The position numbers and the translations under genes are program-made. From an uncultured Desulfuromonadales bacterium (lineage in GTDB: Bacteria; Desulfobacterota; Desulfuromonadia; Desulfuromonadales; Geopsychrobacteraceae), in assembly GCA_947259685.1 (NCBI GenBank), contig CAMYNC010000027.1:1-63601 (forward strand): 63,601 nt of DNA, in the 5' to 3' direction. Below, piece after piece: positions 9,747 through 18,407 of this stretch (position 1 is its first letter; each line of letters opens with the position of its first letter). Under the pieces are notes generated by a model. That model saw nothing but the letters and a program-made list of their open reading frames with translations. It made no database searches and had not been told where the DNA came from.

Positions 9747-9955
9747 TCCAAAGCTCCTTTGTTGAGTTGTTTGTCAACCTCATGAGTGCCCCCTGCGCGC
9801 AACGGTTGAGGTCAACAGGCAGCGACCTTCAGCAGGCCTGATTTGATTCTATGTCTGGTAAGTCTACCGCCGAATCGGTAGCTGTCCAACCGGCCGGAAA
9901 TTTTTCAGCTTGGTGGTTGGTTTGATCGGAGGCATTAAGAGTGGCAGGGTTTGAA
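9747..9955. promoter_or_regulatory. upstream region of the GlsB-like gene with an inverted repeat
   Basis: CTACCG and CGGTAG arms (9864-9869 and 9876-9881) flank a CCGAAT centre about 120 bp before the GlsB-like start. It could be an operator. A related ATTACC-AATC-GGTAAT repeat lies at 13637-13652 in front of the porin gene. No protein is known to bind either. Confidence 0.25.
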
Positions 9956-10150
9956 CCTGAATCAGTGAGTAATAGGTGGATGAAGAGTGCAAGTGCTTGG
10001 ATTGAATGAGTGCTTCAAAAATCTAAGCTGCACCCAAAGGTTCAGCGGTGATAAATCTAAGCTGCACCCAAAGGTTCAGCGGTGATTTTTGGAGTGCTCA
10101 GGCAATTCAATGACTTGTGCTATTCGCCGCAGGTTACTCACTGATTCAGG
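9956..10150 (+). mobile_element. MITE-like non-autonomous element, copy 1 (195 bp)
   Basis: Exact 15-bp terminal inverted repeats (CCTGAATCAGTGAGT at 9956-9970 and its complement at 10136-10150) are flanked by identical 5-bp TTGAA repeats (9951-9955 and 10151-10155), the mark of transposition. The inside has no gene. A second copy lies at 32806-32949 in the opposite orientation and matches nearly end to end. AT-rich 5-bp TTnAA duplications would fit mobilisation by an IS1380-type transposase, but that assignment is inference. Confidence 0.85.
10019..10086 (+). repeat. perfect 34-bp tandem duplication inside MITE copy 1
   Basis: Positions 10019-10052 and 10053-10086 are identical over 34 bases, starting AAATCTAAGC and ending AGCGGTGAT. 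The matching part of the copy at 32.8 kb is present once, so the duplication arose in this copy or was lost from the other. Confidence 0.95.
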
Positions 10151-10289
10151 TTGAAGGTTAGGGTTGAGGTCGAGACTAAGGCTAAGGCGAAAGAGACAGT
10201 ACAACTGCAGCAGGATGTGCTGCTGCACCGGAAAGAATAACTTTCAGTGGGGCTCAAAAAAAAACATCGCTGGGTTAACCAGGGCAATC

Positions 10290-11699
10290 TCAGGCCGCCA
10301 GCGTCTTCGACATCGTCACCACAAAAGACGTTCCTTTGTCGATTTCGCTCTGTACCTCAATGTTACCACCGTGGGCTTTGGCGATTGCCAGGGCCAGACT
10401 GAGGCCCAAACCGGTGCCCTCCTCGCTGCGGCTTTTATCGCAACGATAAAAGCGCTGGAAAATATAGGGCAGGTCATGTCCGGCAATCCCGACGCCATTG
10501 TCATTGACCGCGATTTCAACTTTGACATCATCACAGCTGACGCTCACGTTGACCTTCCCGCCTGCTGGAGTGTATTTCAACGCGTTATCGAGCAGGTTGG
10601 CCACCAGGCGCTGAATTTTCTTGGTATCTCCCAGGGTCGTACAAGTCGTGGGCGCCTGGAGAATCATTGCCAAGTGCTTCTCCTCGGCCAGAGGTTGAAA
10701 AAGTTCGCAGGCCTGTTTGACCACCTGGGTAACGTCGACCTCGCAGACCTCCAGTTTGTCGGCTCCAGCATCAGCTTCAGAAAGGTCGAGCATGGCGTTG
10801 ATCATCCCCAATAGTCGATCGCATTCCTCAATGGTGTTGCCAGCCATCGCCTTGTAGTCGTCGATGTTTTCCGCCATCATCAGGGTCGTCTCAGCTGTGC
10901 CACGGACGCTGGTTATCGGGCTGCGTAAATCGTGGGCGATATTATCGGTGACTTCGCGGATACCGGTAATCAGGGCATGGATACGGTCAAGCATGTAGTT
11001 GAAGGTGGTGGCCAGGCGCTCAATTTCATGGCCGCGTGATTTAACCGGAACCCTTTGGGAGAAGTCGCCTTTGGTGATGCGCCGCGCTGTTAGGGTGACT
11101 TCCTCGACTCCGGACAAGGCCCTGCGGGCCATGAGCCAACCGGTTATGGCAGCGAGTAGCAGGATCAGGAGCAAAGTCCGGGCAAAAATACCGACGATGA
11201 TCTCCAGAATCTCATCATTCTCTTCGAGGGCTTCCCCCAGCTGCAGATAATAGCCTTCGGCCAACCTGGCATAGGCCACGCGCGTCTTAGACTCCTGATC
11301 CGGCAGCTCCAGGGTTTTTAAGGTGACTCCAGCGCTGGAATCGATGCTTGATTTCACCGCAGTAGCGCTTTCCAGGCCCTCCCAATCTTCCAGGTCCGAG
11401 GTCAGAATCTCTTTTCCATCCGGAGAAAGTAGTCGGAAGAAGAAGGTTTCAGGATCTTCTTCTTCTGCTTCGCTCTGCAACTCTTCCAACAGGGGCTCGG
11501 TCTTCCCCGGGGCGACAAGCTCGCTCAGATCTTCCACATCTTCCAGGAGCTCTTCGTCCAGATTCTCCAGCAGAACTGCCGAGGTCATCAGGTAGCTGAC
11601 CAGCAGCGCAGCGACGGCGGAAAGGGTGAAGATTGCCGCATAGGTAACTGTCAACCGGAAGGCCAGGGTTTTTATGACGCGTTTAAACTTCTCGAACAC
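10290..11699 (-). CDS. sensor histidine kinase of an OmpR-type two-component system
   Basis: The likely start is the GTG at 11699, preceded by GGGGAG, giving 469 residues and a 17-bp overlap with the response regulator gene; an ATG at 11753 is less likely. An N-terminal helix is followed by a periplasmic loop packed with Glu and Asp, a second helix, a HAMP domain, a HisKA box HDLRSPITSVRG and an ATPase domain with NDNGVGI and GTGLGLSLA. The acidic sensor loop suggests sensing of metal ions or cationic compounds, which is inference. It phosphorylates the regulator encoded just upstream. Confidence 0.9.
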   Translation of the reverse strand: MFEKFKRVIKTLAFRLTVTYAAIFTLSAVAALLVSYLMTSAVLLENLDEELLEDVEDLSELVAPGKTEPLLEELQSEAEEEDPETFFFRLLSPDGKEILTSDLEDWEGLESATAVKSSIDSSAGVTLKTLELPDQESKTRVAYARLAEGYYLQLGEALEENDEILEIIVGIFARTLLLILLLAAITGWLMARRALSGVEEVTLTARRITKGDFSQRVPVKSRGHEIERLATTFNYMLDRIHALITGIREVTDNIAHDLRSPITSVRGTAETTLMMAENIDDYKAMAGNTIEECDRLLGMINAMLDLSEADAGADKLEVCEVDVTQVVKQACELFQPLAEEKHLAMILQAPTTCTTLGDTKKIQRLVANLLDNALKYTPAGGKVNVSVSCDDVKVEIAVNDNGVGIAGHDLPYIFQRFYRCDKSRSEEGTGLGLSLALAIAKAHGGNIEVQSEIDKGTSFVVTMSKTLAA

Positions 11700-12357
11700 T
11701 GTAGCCAACTCCCCGAATGGTGTGGATGAGTTTTTGCTGAAAACCTTTGTCAACCTTGTCCCGCAGGCGACAAATCCTCACCTCAACGACATTGGTCTGG
11801 GGATCGAAATTGTAATCCCAGACATGCTCCATGATCATGGTCTTTGAAACCACCCGTCCGGCATTGCGCATGAGGTATTCGAGCAGCGAAAATTCCAGTG
11901 GCTGTAGGGCGATGGATACCTCTCCCCGGGTGACTTCGCGGGTCAACAGATTGAGGCACAGGTCTCCCACCGCCAACCTGCTTGGCTCAGTCTGGTCGGT
12001 CGACCGCCGAATCAGGCACTGGATCCGTGCCAACAGTTCGGTGAAGGCAAAGGGTTTGGTCAGGTAATCATCGCTGCCGCCTTGCAGTCCCTTGACCCGG
12101 TCATCGACGCTGCGTTTTGCGCTGAGGATAAGGATGGGCAGGCTGGATTTCTGCTGCCGCAACCTTTCAATGAGGGTTAGCCCATCGAGCTTGGGCAGCA
12201 TCAGGTCAACGATCGCAACATCGTAAGGTTCGGCCAGCGCCATATCCAATCCATCCAGACCGTTGGCGACGTGGTCAACGGCAAACCCCGCTGCCTTGAG
12301 CCCCTTGATCACGAAGGAGACAATTTTCAGATCATCCTCAATGAGCAGAATGCGCAT
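11683..12357 (-). CDS. OmpR/PhoB-type response regulator
   Basis: The 224-residue protein has a receiver domain (about 1-115) with the acidic pair at 8-9, phospho-acceptor Asp51 in VDLMLP and Lys in the late KPF motif. It ends in a winged-helix DNA-binding domain with RVVSKTMIMEHVW and VVEVRICRLRDKV. It is the partner of the overlapping downstream kinase. It would bind promoters as a dimer; no target is proven, but the acidic secreted protein and the porin nearby are plausible ones. Confidence 0.93.
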   Translation of the reverse strand: MRILLIEDDLKIVSFVIKGLKAAGFAVDHVANGLDGLDMALAEPYDVAIVDLMLPKLDGLTLIERLRQQKSSLPILILSAKRSVDDRVKGLQGGSDDYLTKPFAFTELLARIQCLIRRSTDQTEPSRLAVGDLCLNLLTREVTRGEVSIALQPLEFSLLEYLMRNAGRVVSKTMIMEHVWDYNFDPQTNVVEVRICRLRDKVDKGFQQKLIHTIRGVGYSVREV

Positions 12358-12571
12358 TTAATCGAGCCTTTCGCGGGTGTTTCGGATACTGGAAATTATA
12401 AAACATATCAAGAACTTTCCAAGCTGAAGCACTCATTCAGGAAAAAAAGCACCTGCCAACCCAGTCCATTACATCCCCGAACAGACGGAAGTTTGCAGAT
12501 GCTCAGTTGATCTTCTCAGGACGACTGGCTAAGGTTATCTCCCCCAGGGACAGAGTCCCGGTTGATGTTTA

Positions 12572-13540
12572 TTAGTGCTCAATAAAATACTCGACCAGCT
12601 CGACCTGCTCACCAGTGTCGGGCTTGCGCTCCAGAATGGTGCCGATATTCATGGCGTAGTATTTGTTTTCACGCACATCCGGCTCGATCGGCGTCCATTC
12701 TTCGGTAACGAGGGTAACGAAATCACCCAGACCGATGGTGGTATCCTCTCCTAAAGCAACCACTTTCGCCATGTCCTCGGCGTCACCGAGGAAAAATTCC
12801 TGCCGGTAGACATCCTCGACCTGTGGGTTGGCCAGCATCAGAATACCGGGTTGGGCGTCGTCTTTTCCGGCTTCCCAAGAGCCCTCAAGACTGACCAGTT
12901 CGCCGTTTTCGTACTCCTGGGACAGTTCGCCAAAATACCAGACATTGCCATCGTCGTCCTGGGCAAACCAGTCAAAGGTATCTTCGACAATTTCACCATC
13001 TTCATAAACCCGGTCGCGGACCACCGTACAGGTGACGCCCATGATTTCCTTGGTTTCATCGGTGACTTCAACCAGGATCTCCTCGCCATCACCTTCGTAA
13101 CGCCACCAGGAACCCGGAATCAGCGGCAGATAGGGGTTGTTGATCGGCCCGGAAAAATTTTCCGGATCGATCTCCGGCTGATAGGGGGCTTCACCCAGGG
13201 CTTCACAGACATCTCGCCTGCCCTCAAGCTGTTCGCCGCATTCCTTTCGGTTCCCCAGCAGTTCTTGCCACGCCTCCCGATTGCAGTCCCGTTGTTCGCC
13301 CCTCTCTTCAAGGTTTCTGCAGTTGCCGACGGCAATCCAGAAATCGTCCGTGATTTCCGCTTTACAGGCGTTAAAGGCCGCCTTGGCGGTTCCGCTGCAG
13401 GCATACTCGCCCCGGGCGTAACCGCCTGCCCACACCGGTGCGCAAAGCAGCATTGAACCGCCAACCAGCGCTCCGACCTGCAAAAACCGTTGAATCCAGT
13501 GAGTGAACCGCCTTCGTGCCAAGCTGTTTACCCGACTCAT
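12572..13540 (-). CDS. secreted acidic protein of a widespread uncharacterised family
   Basis: The ATG at 13540 is preferred to 13558 because AGGAGGA lies just before it, giving 322 residues. A long n-region and hydrophobic core end in APVWAGG, a signal peptide. Six or more cysteines in the first 100 mature residues suggest disulphides. The body carries LIPGSWWRYEGDG, TFDWFAQDDDGNVWYFGE and GSWEAG..DAQPGI, motifs I recognise from a common family of exported proteins without known function. It is rich in Asp and Glu. The same-strand two-component system lies 214 bp downstream. Function is not assigned. Confidence 0.75.
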   Translation of the reverse strand: MSRVNSLARRRFTHWIQRFLQVGALVGGSMLLCAPVWAGGYARGEYACSGTAKAAFNACKAEITDDFWIAVGNCRNLEERGEQRDCNREAWQELLGNRKECGEQLEGRRDVCEALGEAPYQPEIDPENFSGPINNPYLPLIPGSWWRYEGDGEEILVEVTDETKEIMGVTCTVVRDRVYEDGEIVEDTFDWFAQDDDGNVWYFGELSQEYENGELVSLEGSWEAGKDDAQPGILMLANPQVEDVYRQEFFLGDAEDMAKVVALGEDTTIGLGDFVTLVTEEWTPIEPDVRENKYYAMNIGTILERKPDTGEQVELVEYFIEH

Positions 13541-13636
13541 GATTGTTCCTCCTTTCATTTGGACATACTGTTTGGGTGCGAAAGCTTTCGATGGTCTTAG
13601 CTTAGCCCAGGAAACTTGCAGAAAAGTTTCCTGGAG

Positions 13637-13652
13637 ATTACCAATCGGTAAT
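13637..13652 (+). promoter_or_regulatory. inverted repeat ATTACC-AATC-GGTAAT between divergent exported-protein genes
   Basis: A perfect 6-bp inverted repeat lies in the gap between the acidic secreted protein gene (start 13540, minus) and the porin gene (start 13742, plus). It could be an operator for one or both, for instance for the nearby OmpR-type regulator. This is position-based inference only. Confidence 0.3.
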
Positions 13653-13741
13653 GTTTCTCCGCCTCTAAACCTGATAAACTACGGCGCAGTGACTGCAGGC
13701 CGGCCATGAAATGTTCAGTTTTTATGCGAGAGAGGGCAAAG

Positions 13742-14818
13742 ATGAAATTCCGCGTTTTTTGGCTATGCATTCTGTGCTGCTTTTTCAGCGTCTTGGCTGG
13801 CGAGGTCAGGGCAGAGGAGATTGAGGTCGAAGAAGAGGGTATTTTCGACTGGCTCAAACAAGACAAATTTGAAATTTTCGGGTCCCTGGAGCTGGAATTT
13901 CACCGCGGAGAGGATTTTGGCGAGGCTGAAGAAGATATTTCCACCTCTTCAAACTGGGATGTCTCGGTGGATCTGGGGCTGGCTGTTCAACCCAAACCCT
14001 GGCTGAGTGCTGAACTGGTAGTGACTTGGGATGATGAATGTCCGCTCGAGATCGACGAAGCCTGGGTGACGCTGGGAAACCCGGAACAATTTCCGCTCTA
14101 TCTCTCTGGGGGAAAAATAACCTTGCCCTTCGGTCGTTACGAGACGGTCATGTTGTCTGACAGCCTCCCCCAGGAAATTGGCGAGACCAAAGAGGAAGCA
14201 GCGCTGCTCGGCCTTGAGTGGCACGGGCTGCAGATGGCAGTTTTTGCTTACGACGGCGATAAGAAGCGTGGGGATGCTGAGAATGGGCTGAGCCCTTATG
14301 GGGCGGACATCAGCTACCGCTTGGGCGAAGAGGAACTGGGATTCCTGGTGGGCGCCAGTTGGGTCGAGAATCTGGCAGATTCGGATGGGTTGACCGATTT
14401 CTACCACGATGAGGGTTTGCTACTCAAGGATCGCGTTTCTGGGATTGCCGCTTACTCGCAGCTGACCCTGGGGCCTTTTACCCTGGCTGGTGAGTACGTT
14501 GAGTCATTGGAACGCCCCAAAGTTGTGGAGGACGGAGAGGTCGCAAGACTCGACCGGCAAGTCGCCTGGGCGGGGGAGTTGGCGGTTGCTTTCGAACTCA
14601 GTGAAATTGCGCTGGTGTGTGGTTTAACCTATGGCGAAACTTCCGGCGTGGGCGACCTCCTGCCGAAAAAACGCTACGGCGCCGCCGTCAGCCTCTGGCC
14701 CCGGGATTATCTCTACCTGGTCGTTGAATATCTCAGGGATGAGGATTATTCGGTCAGCCAGGGAGGCACCGGCAAACAGGCGGATTTTTTCGCTATCAAA
14801 CTGGCCGCAGAGTTCTGA
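13742..14818 (+). CDS. LbtU-type outer-membrane porin
   Basis: The ATG at 13742 opens a clear signal peptide (MKFRVFWLCILCCFFSVLAGEVRAEE) after a GAGAGAGGG site; the earlier in-frame start at 13706 would precede it with charged residues. The 358-residue product has an acidic helical start, then alternating strands with regular aromatic residues and a terminal Phe, typical of a beta-barrel. The order and the GKITLPFGRYET motif fit the LbtU siderophore-porin family. It is read divergently from the acidic secreted protein. The ligand is unknown. Confidence 0.72.
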   Translation: MKFRVFWLCILCCFFSVLAGEVRAEEIEVEEEGIFDWLKQDKFEIFGSLELEFHRGEDFGEAEEDISTSSNWDVSVDLGLAVQPKPWLSAELVVTWDDECPLEIDEAWVTLGNPEQFPLYLSGGKITLPFGRYETVMLSDSLPQEIGETKEEAALLGLEWHGLQMAVFAYDGDKKRGDAENGLSPYGADISYRLGEEELGFLVGASWVENLADSDGLTDFYHDEGLLLKDRVSGIAAYSQLTLGPFTLAGEYVESLERPKVVEDGEVARLDRQVAWAGELAVAFELSEIALVCGLTYGETSGVGDLLPKKRYGAAVSLWPRDYLYLVVEYLRDEDYSVSQGGTGKQADFFAIKLAAEF

Positions 14819-14923
14819 AAAAGCTGGATTTAATGATTTCCCAGGTACTTTTTTACTGAGAACTTGCGGGCGTTTTTTCAGAAGTTATGTCGCTAATTTT
14901 CCCATACATCAGGAGCGAGCACC

Positions 14924-15376
14924 ATGCACTTTCTTGAACGGGAGATTCTCCTTAACGCCGAACCGCAGCGGGTCTGGGAGTTTCTAGCCACGCCGATTAA
15001 CCTCAATGAACTGACACCACCCGATCTGCAGTTTCAGTTGCTTTCCGAGGTGCCCGACAAAATGCACAACGGCCTGACTATTCTCTATGAGATTAAAGTC
15101 CCCATCTTCGGTAAACACCGCTGGCTGACCGAAATCAAGCATATCCGCGAAGGGGAGTATTTCGTTGACGAACAGCGCCTCGGCCCATATCGGCTCTGGT
15201 ATCACCAGCACCGGATAGAAGGAGCCGGGGAGGGCAAAACAAGGATGCGCGACCATGTCAGTTACCGGCTGCCGTTTGGGGTGTTCGGCTGCCTGGTCCA
15301 TAAACTCAGGGTGGAAAAGATGCTGCAGGAGATTTTTGCCTACCGGGCTAAGCGGTTGCGGGAGATTTTTGTTTGA
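14924..15376 (+). CDS. SRPBCC family (START-like) ligand-binding protein
   Basis: This 150-residue protein has the standard SRPBCC opening, FEREILLNA-type strand then PQRVWEFLATPINLNELTPP, and ends in a long helix. This fold builds a hydrophobic pocket for lipids or aromatic compounds; members range from cyclases to lipid carriers. There is no signal peptide, so it is cytoplasmic. An AGGAG site lies before the ATG. It is converging with the TIR gene, 22 bp away. No specific ligand can be inferred. Confidence 0.8.
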   Translation: MHFLEREILLNAEPQRVWEFLATPINLNELTPPDLQFQLLSEVPDKMHNGLTILYEIKVPIFGKHRWLTEIKHIREGEYFVDEQRLGPYRLWYHQHRIEGAGEGKTRMRDHVSYRLPFGVFGCLVHKLRVEKMLQEIFAYRAKRLREIFV

Positions 15377-15398
15377 AAGGGGATGGTGTCAAGGACGC

Positions 15399-16202
15399 TC
15401 AGCTAAAATAGCTCAGGAACTTTTTTACCAGCCCGGAGACAAAGATCTCCAGGTCGTTGAGTACCCCACGGGCAGAAGCGTCGCCATAATTTTTGATGAT
15501 GAAATATGCGATCAGTAGCACCACCCCGAAACCGATGACCTTTTTCAACAGGTTGAACACTATCCTGAGCAGCCAAGGGGGGTGAGCCTGCCGGGTGGAC
15601 GATGATTTTCGGCGTTGCGCTAACTCTTCCGCAATTCTTTCGCCCAGGCTGCGAAAGGTCTCGCGGGTCGCCTCTTGCCAACTTTCATCGGCGCGGTTAC
15701 CCCGGCCGTGACCGCTTGCTGTAGTTGCCAGCGGTTCTCTCAGGGAGGGAACATGCTGGAGGAGAAAGTTGTGTAACTCCTGCAATTCCGTTTTCCAGCG
15801 CCGGTCGGAGACAACGAAGGCCTGGCGACGGGAAATCTCGGCAATGCTTGGCGGTAAATCGCTTTCACGCGGCATTTCGGCGCCACCCACCAGAATCGGC
15901 AAGATTATTTTATCGCCTGCCAATCCTGCTTCAATTTCGAGCCGCACCCAGTCATCTGCATTGAAAATGCGCTGCTGCCCCGCCGCGTCGCGGGCTTCCA
16001 GCCAGCGCTTGCCGATGACCACCAGTAGCGCCTCACAGCCTTCAATCGCCTGGTGGATCGCTTGAGAAAAATCGCTGCCGGGAATAATGTCGACATCGCG
16101 AAAAACCCGCTCCTCACCGAATAATTCGCTAAGATCATCGGTTAACCGCCCGGCAAACCCCTGACTGTCCTGGCGGCGGTAGCTGATAAAAATTCCGTTC
16201 AT
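15399..16202 (-). CDS. TIR-domain protein with C-terminal membrane helix
   Basis: The first 145 residues form a bacterial TIR domain: IFISYRRQDS at the start, VFRDVDIIPGSDF (box 2 region), LLVVIGKRWL, and the helix DDWVRLEIEAGL, where Glu89 is the probable NADase glutamate. A linker follows, then a hydrophobic helix near 219-240 (VIGFGVVLLIAYFIIKNY) and a short tail. TIR domains of this type often cleave NAD in defence or signal through TIR-TIR contact. It lies 118 bp behind the ExbB/ExbD-like pair on the same strand with only a weak ribosome site. Confidence 0.88.
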   Translation of the reverse strand: MNGIFISYRRQDSQGFAGRLTDDLSELFGEERVFRDVDIIPGSDFSQAIHQAIEGCEALLVVIGKRWLEARDAAGQQRIFNADDWVRLEIEAGLAGDKIILPILVGGAEMPRESDLPPSIAEISRRQAFVVSDRRWKTELQELHNFLLQHVPSLREPLATTASGHGRGNRADESWQEATRETFRSLGERIAEELAQRRKSSSTRQAHPPWLLRIVFNLLKKVIGFGVVLLIAYFIIKNYGDASARGVLNDLEIFVSGLVKKFLSYFS

Positions 16203-16320
16203 GGCAATCGTTTCAATAAAAACTTCGTTGAGCGCGCCTTCTGATTGTCGGCCTGGCCTGACCGAAGAGCGGTTTCTTTAGCTTGGTTTTTCATTTCAAA
16301 CCGACAAGTCTGGTCGTCTC

Positions 16321-17256
16321 CTAGGGCTGGTAGTAATAGTCGTAGCGATTGAGGAGGTTGCGGGTGAAATCCCAGGCTTCATTGTAGGTCAAGCCACTGT
16401 CTTCCGGGATGATGATTTTCACGTACAGGTCTTTGCCGTGTCGCTTCTCAAGGGCTGCCAGGCGCTGGTGCAGGGCCGCAGCCGAATACACTTTGAAACC
16501 TTTTTCCTGGGGCAGACGCAGTTGGATCTGAGGCGCGCCTCCGGTGCGTCGGTAAAGCACTTCGGCAACTTGCTTGCCTGCGGTGCTACGCGCCGGGCGG
16601 ATCAGTTTCTGGTATTTCTCATCTAAGGATTGGTAGTTTGTTTCGAGCGTAGCCAGCCTCTGAGCCTCTTCGGCTCGCTCCTGGCGCATGGCACCGAGTT
16701 CGGCTAGGCTCTCCTGCTGGCGCTGCTCCAGCAAAGCCAGAGCCGAGAGCAGCTCCTCTAACCTGGTGGCTCGCTGCTGATAATCCTGTTCGAGCTGCGC
16801 ATAGCGGGCCTGGTTCTCGGCCAACTGGTCGTCAAGCAGAGCCGCTTGGCGACGGGCGCTCTCGACTTGTCCAGACAGTTGCGCCCGTTCGGTGCGCAGA
16901 GCCAATAACTGTTCCAAATGCCTGGTAATCTGCTCGCGCTGCTGCTGGTTCAACTCGCCCAATTGCAGATTGCGGATCCGCTCCTCGGAGAGCGCATTTT
17001 GGGTCTGGGCGAGCTGCTCTTCCAGGCTTTGACTGGTCGCCTGAAAGACGGTCGCTTGCTCCTGGGCCTGGCGCTCAGCCTCGAGGGTCGCCCGCAGTTC
17101 GGCGACAAGCTCCCAGTTGCGCAGGATCAATACGGTACTGACGATCATAAAGATCATCACTATCACCATCATGATATCGGTGAAAGACGGCCAGAAGCTG
17201 TGGTCCAACCCGGTGTGGCCGTGATTCTGTCGGAGGTCGATGAATTTCTGGTCCAT
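16321..17256 (-). CDS. ExbD/MotB-like membrane protein with long coiled coil
   Basis: This 311-residue protein has one N-terminal membrane helix (about 20-45) that starts FWPSFTDIMMVIVMIFM. The Asp there sits where MotB and ExbD carry the proton-binding Asp. A Gln/Glu/Arg/Leu-rich coiled coil of about 160 residues follows, then a small alpha/beta end domain resembling ExbD periplasmic domains, with DLYVKIIIPEDSGLTYNEA. It lacks the OmpA peptidoglycan-binding motif of MotB. It starts 5 bp after the ExbB-like gene and would be its partner. The cell process it drives is unknown. Confidence 0.75.
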   Translation of the reverse strand: MDQKFIDLRQNHGHTGLDHSFWPSFTDIMMVIVMIFMIVSTVLILRNWELVAELRATLEAERQAQEQATVFQATSQSLEEQLAQTQNALSEERIRNLQLGELNQQQREQITRHLEQLLALRTERAQLSGQVESARRQAALLDDQLAENQARYAQLEQDYQQRATRLEELLSALALLEQRQQESLAELGAMRQERAEEAQRLATLETNYQSLDEKYQKLIRPARSTAGKQVAEVLYRRTGGAPQIQLRLPQEKGFKVYSAAALHQRLAALEKRHGKDLYVKIIIPEDSGLTYNEAWDFTRNLLNRYDYYYQP

Positions 17257-17261
17257 AGGCG

Positions 17262-18194
17262 TCAGGGGTCACCAGACTTCGGTAAGCGGAAGCCATCGCG
17301 CAAGAGCCCTTTAATCCCATCCAGATCCTCAGACATGCTTTTGGTCCGCTGGTTCATCCCTGAGATCAGCGCGTGCAGTTGCCGGTTGACCTTGGCAGAA
17401 TCCGCCTGTGAGCTGTGCATCTCCTCGGTGACCTGGTTAAGTTCATTGACCAGTGTCGTCACGCGCTGCACCAGGTCCTCAGGGGTGTGGCTATAGCGGG
17501 GGATAAGATATAGGGTGGTTATCTCCTCTACCTGGCTGAAAAGGTGGGTCTGGGCATCAGTCAGTTTTAAATAAAAATACCCATAGATCAGATAGCAGAC
17601 AATTGCCGTAATGGTAGTCGACAGGGCAGTTGACATGCCGTGAATCACCATGCCCATGCTTTCAGGCCCCTGCTGGGGCGCATCGAGCACATTGGAGGCC
17701 CCGATCAGGGCAATCGACAAGGAGACGATGGTGCCAAAAACCCCAGTCAAAATAAGAATGTTATTGATGAATTTGGGCAGAGAGATAAGTGTGCTCTCTC
17801 GAGCCACCTGGGCTGCGGCCAGAGCTGCATGGTTGACGGGCGCATTGTTCCGGCTCATGGTCAGGATTGCCTGGTAGCGAAAAGCGATCAGGCAGCGGTG
17901 GTCGAGGTCGATAGTCGGATCGGGCCGCTCCTCATCAAAGGCGCGGACGAATCTGTTCAGGGCCAATTCCTCTGCCATATAGCGACGCAGTATCAAGACG
18001 ATACGCACCAGGCCGAGCAGAAACAGGGCGAGAATCGCGCCATTGATAATCCAGCCGGTGAAGGTCAGCTGGTTGCGCAGATAGACATTGGAGATAAAGT
18101 CGGCGTTGAACGCCAATAGGGCGCCAACGAGAACTAACACGATGACCAATCGTACCAACACGCCGCGGCTGAAGTTTTGCTTGATGTTAACCAT
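17262..18194 (-). CDS. MotA/TolQ/ExbB family proton-channel protein
   Basis: The ATG at 18194 (310 residues) is chosen because a positively charged start and a membrane helix follow; the upstream in-frame start adds a stretch of poor composition. Four hydrophobic segments lie near 12-28, 42-64, 142-168 and 188-214. The last two contain TGVFGTIVSLSIAL and MSTALSTTITAIV, the channel-lining pattern of MotA/TolQ/ExbB. The C-terminal 90 residues are coiled-coil-like with QVTEEM and NQRTKSM segments. It pairs with the ExbD-like protein just behind it to use the proton gradient. It also resembles ZorA at the fold level, but without its long tail. Confidence 0.78.
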   Translation of the reverse strand: MVNIKQNFSRGVLVRLVIVLVLVGALLAFNADFISNVYLRNQLTFTGWIINGAILALFLLGLVRIVLILRRYMAEELALNRFVRAFDEERPDPTIDLDHRCLIAFRYQAILTMSRNNAPVNHAALAAAQVARESTLISLPKFINNILILTGVFGTIVSLSIALIGASNVLDAPQQGPESMGMVIHGMSTALSTTITAIVCYLIYGYFYLKLTDAQTHLFSQVEEITTLYLIPRYSHTPEDLVQRVTTLVNELNQVTEEMHSSQADSAKVNRQLHALISGMNQRTKSMSEDLDGIKGLLRDGFRLPKSGDP

Positions 18195-18407
18195 GCGTAT
18201 TCCCGGAGCTGACCGGCGGTCTTGAGGCACCGCATGAATGGTTGCTGTCTGAAAAGAGTAACCGACCATTGGGGGAATGGCAAATCAAGGGGCCGGCCGC
18301 GGCTCTCTGAAGACCTTTCGCAAGCGGTTTCTGGTTTTTCAATGGTGGTTTCCAATAGGCTAGATGAGATCCCGGGATCTGGTTTCAATTTCTCCGGCTT
18401 TCTGAGG

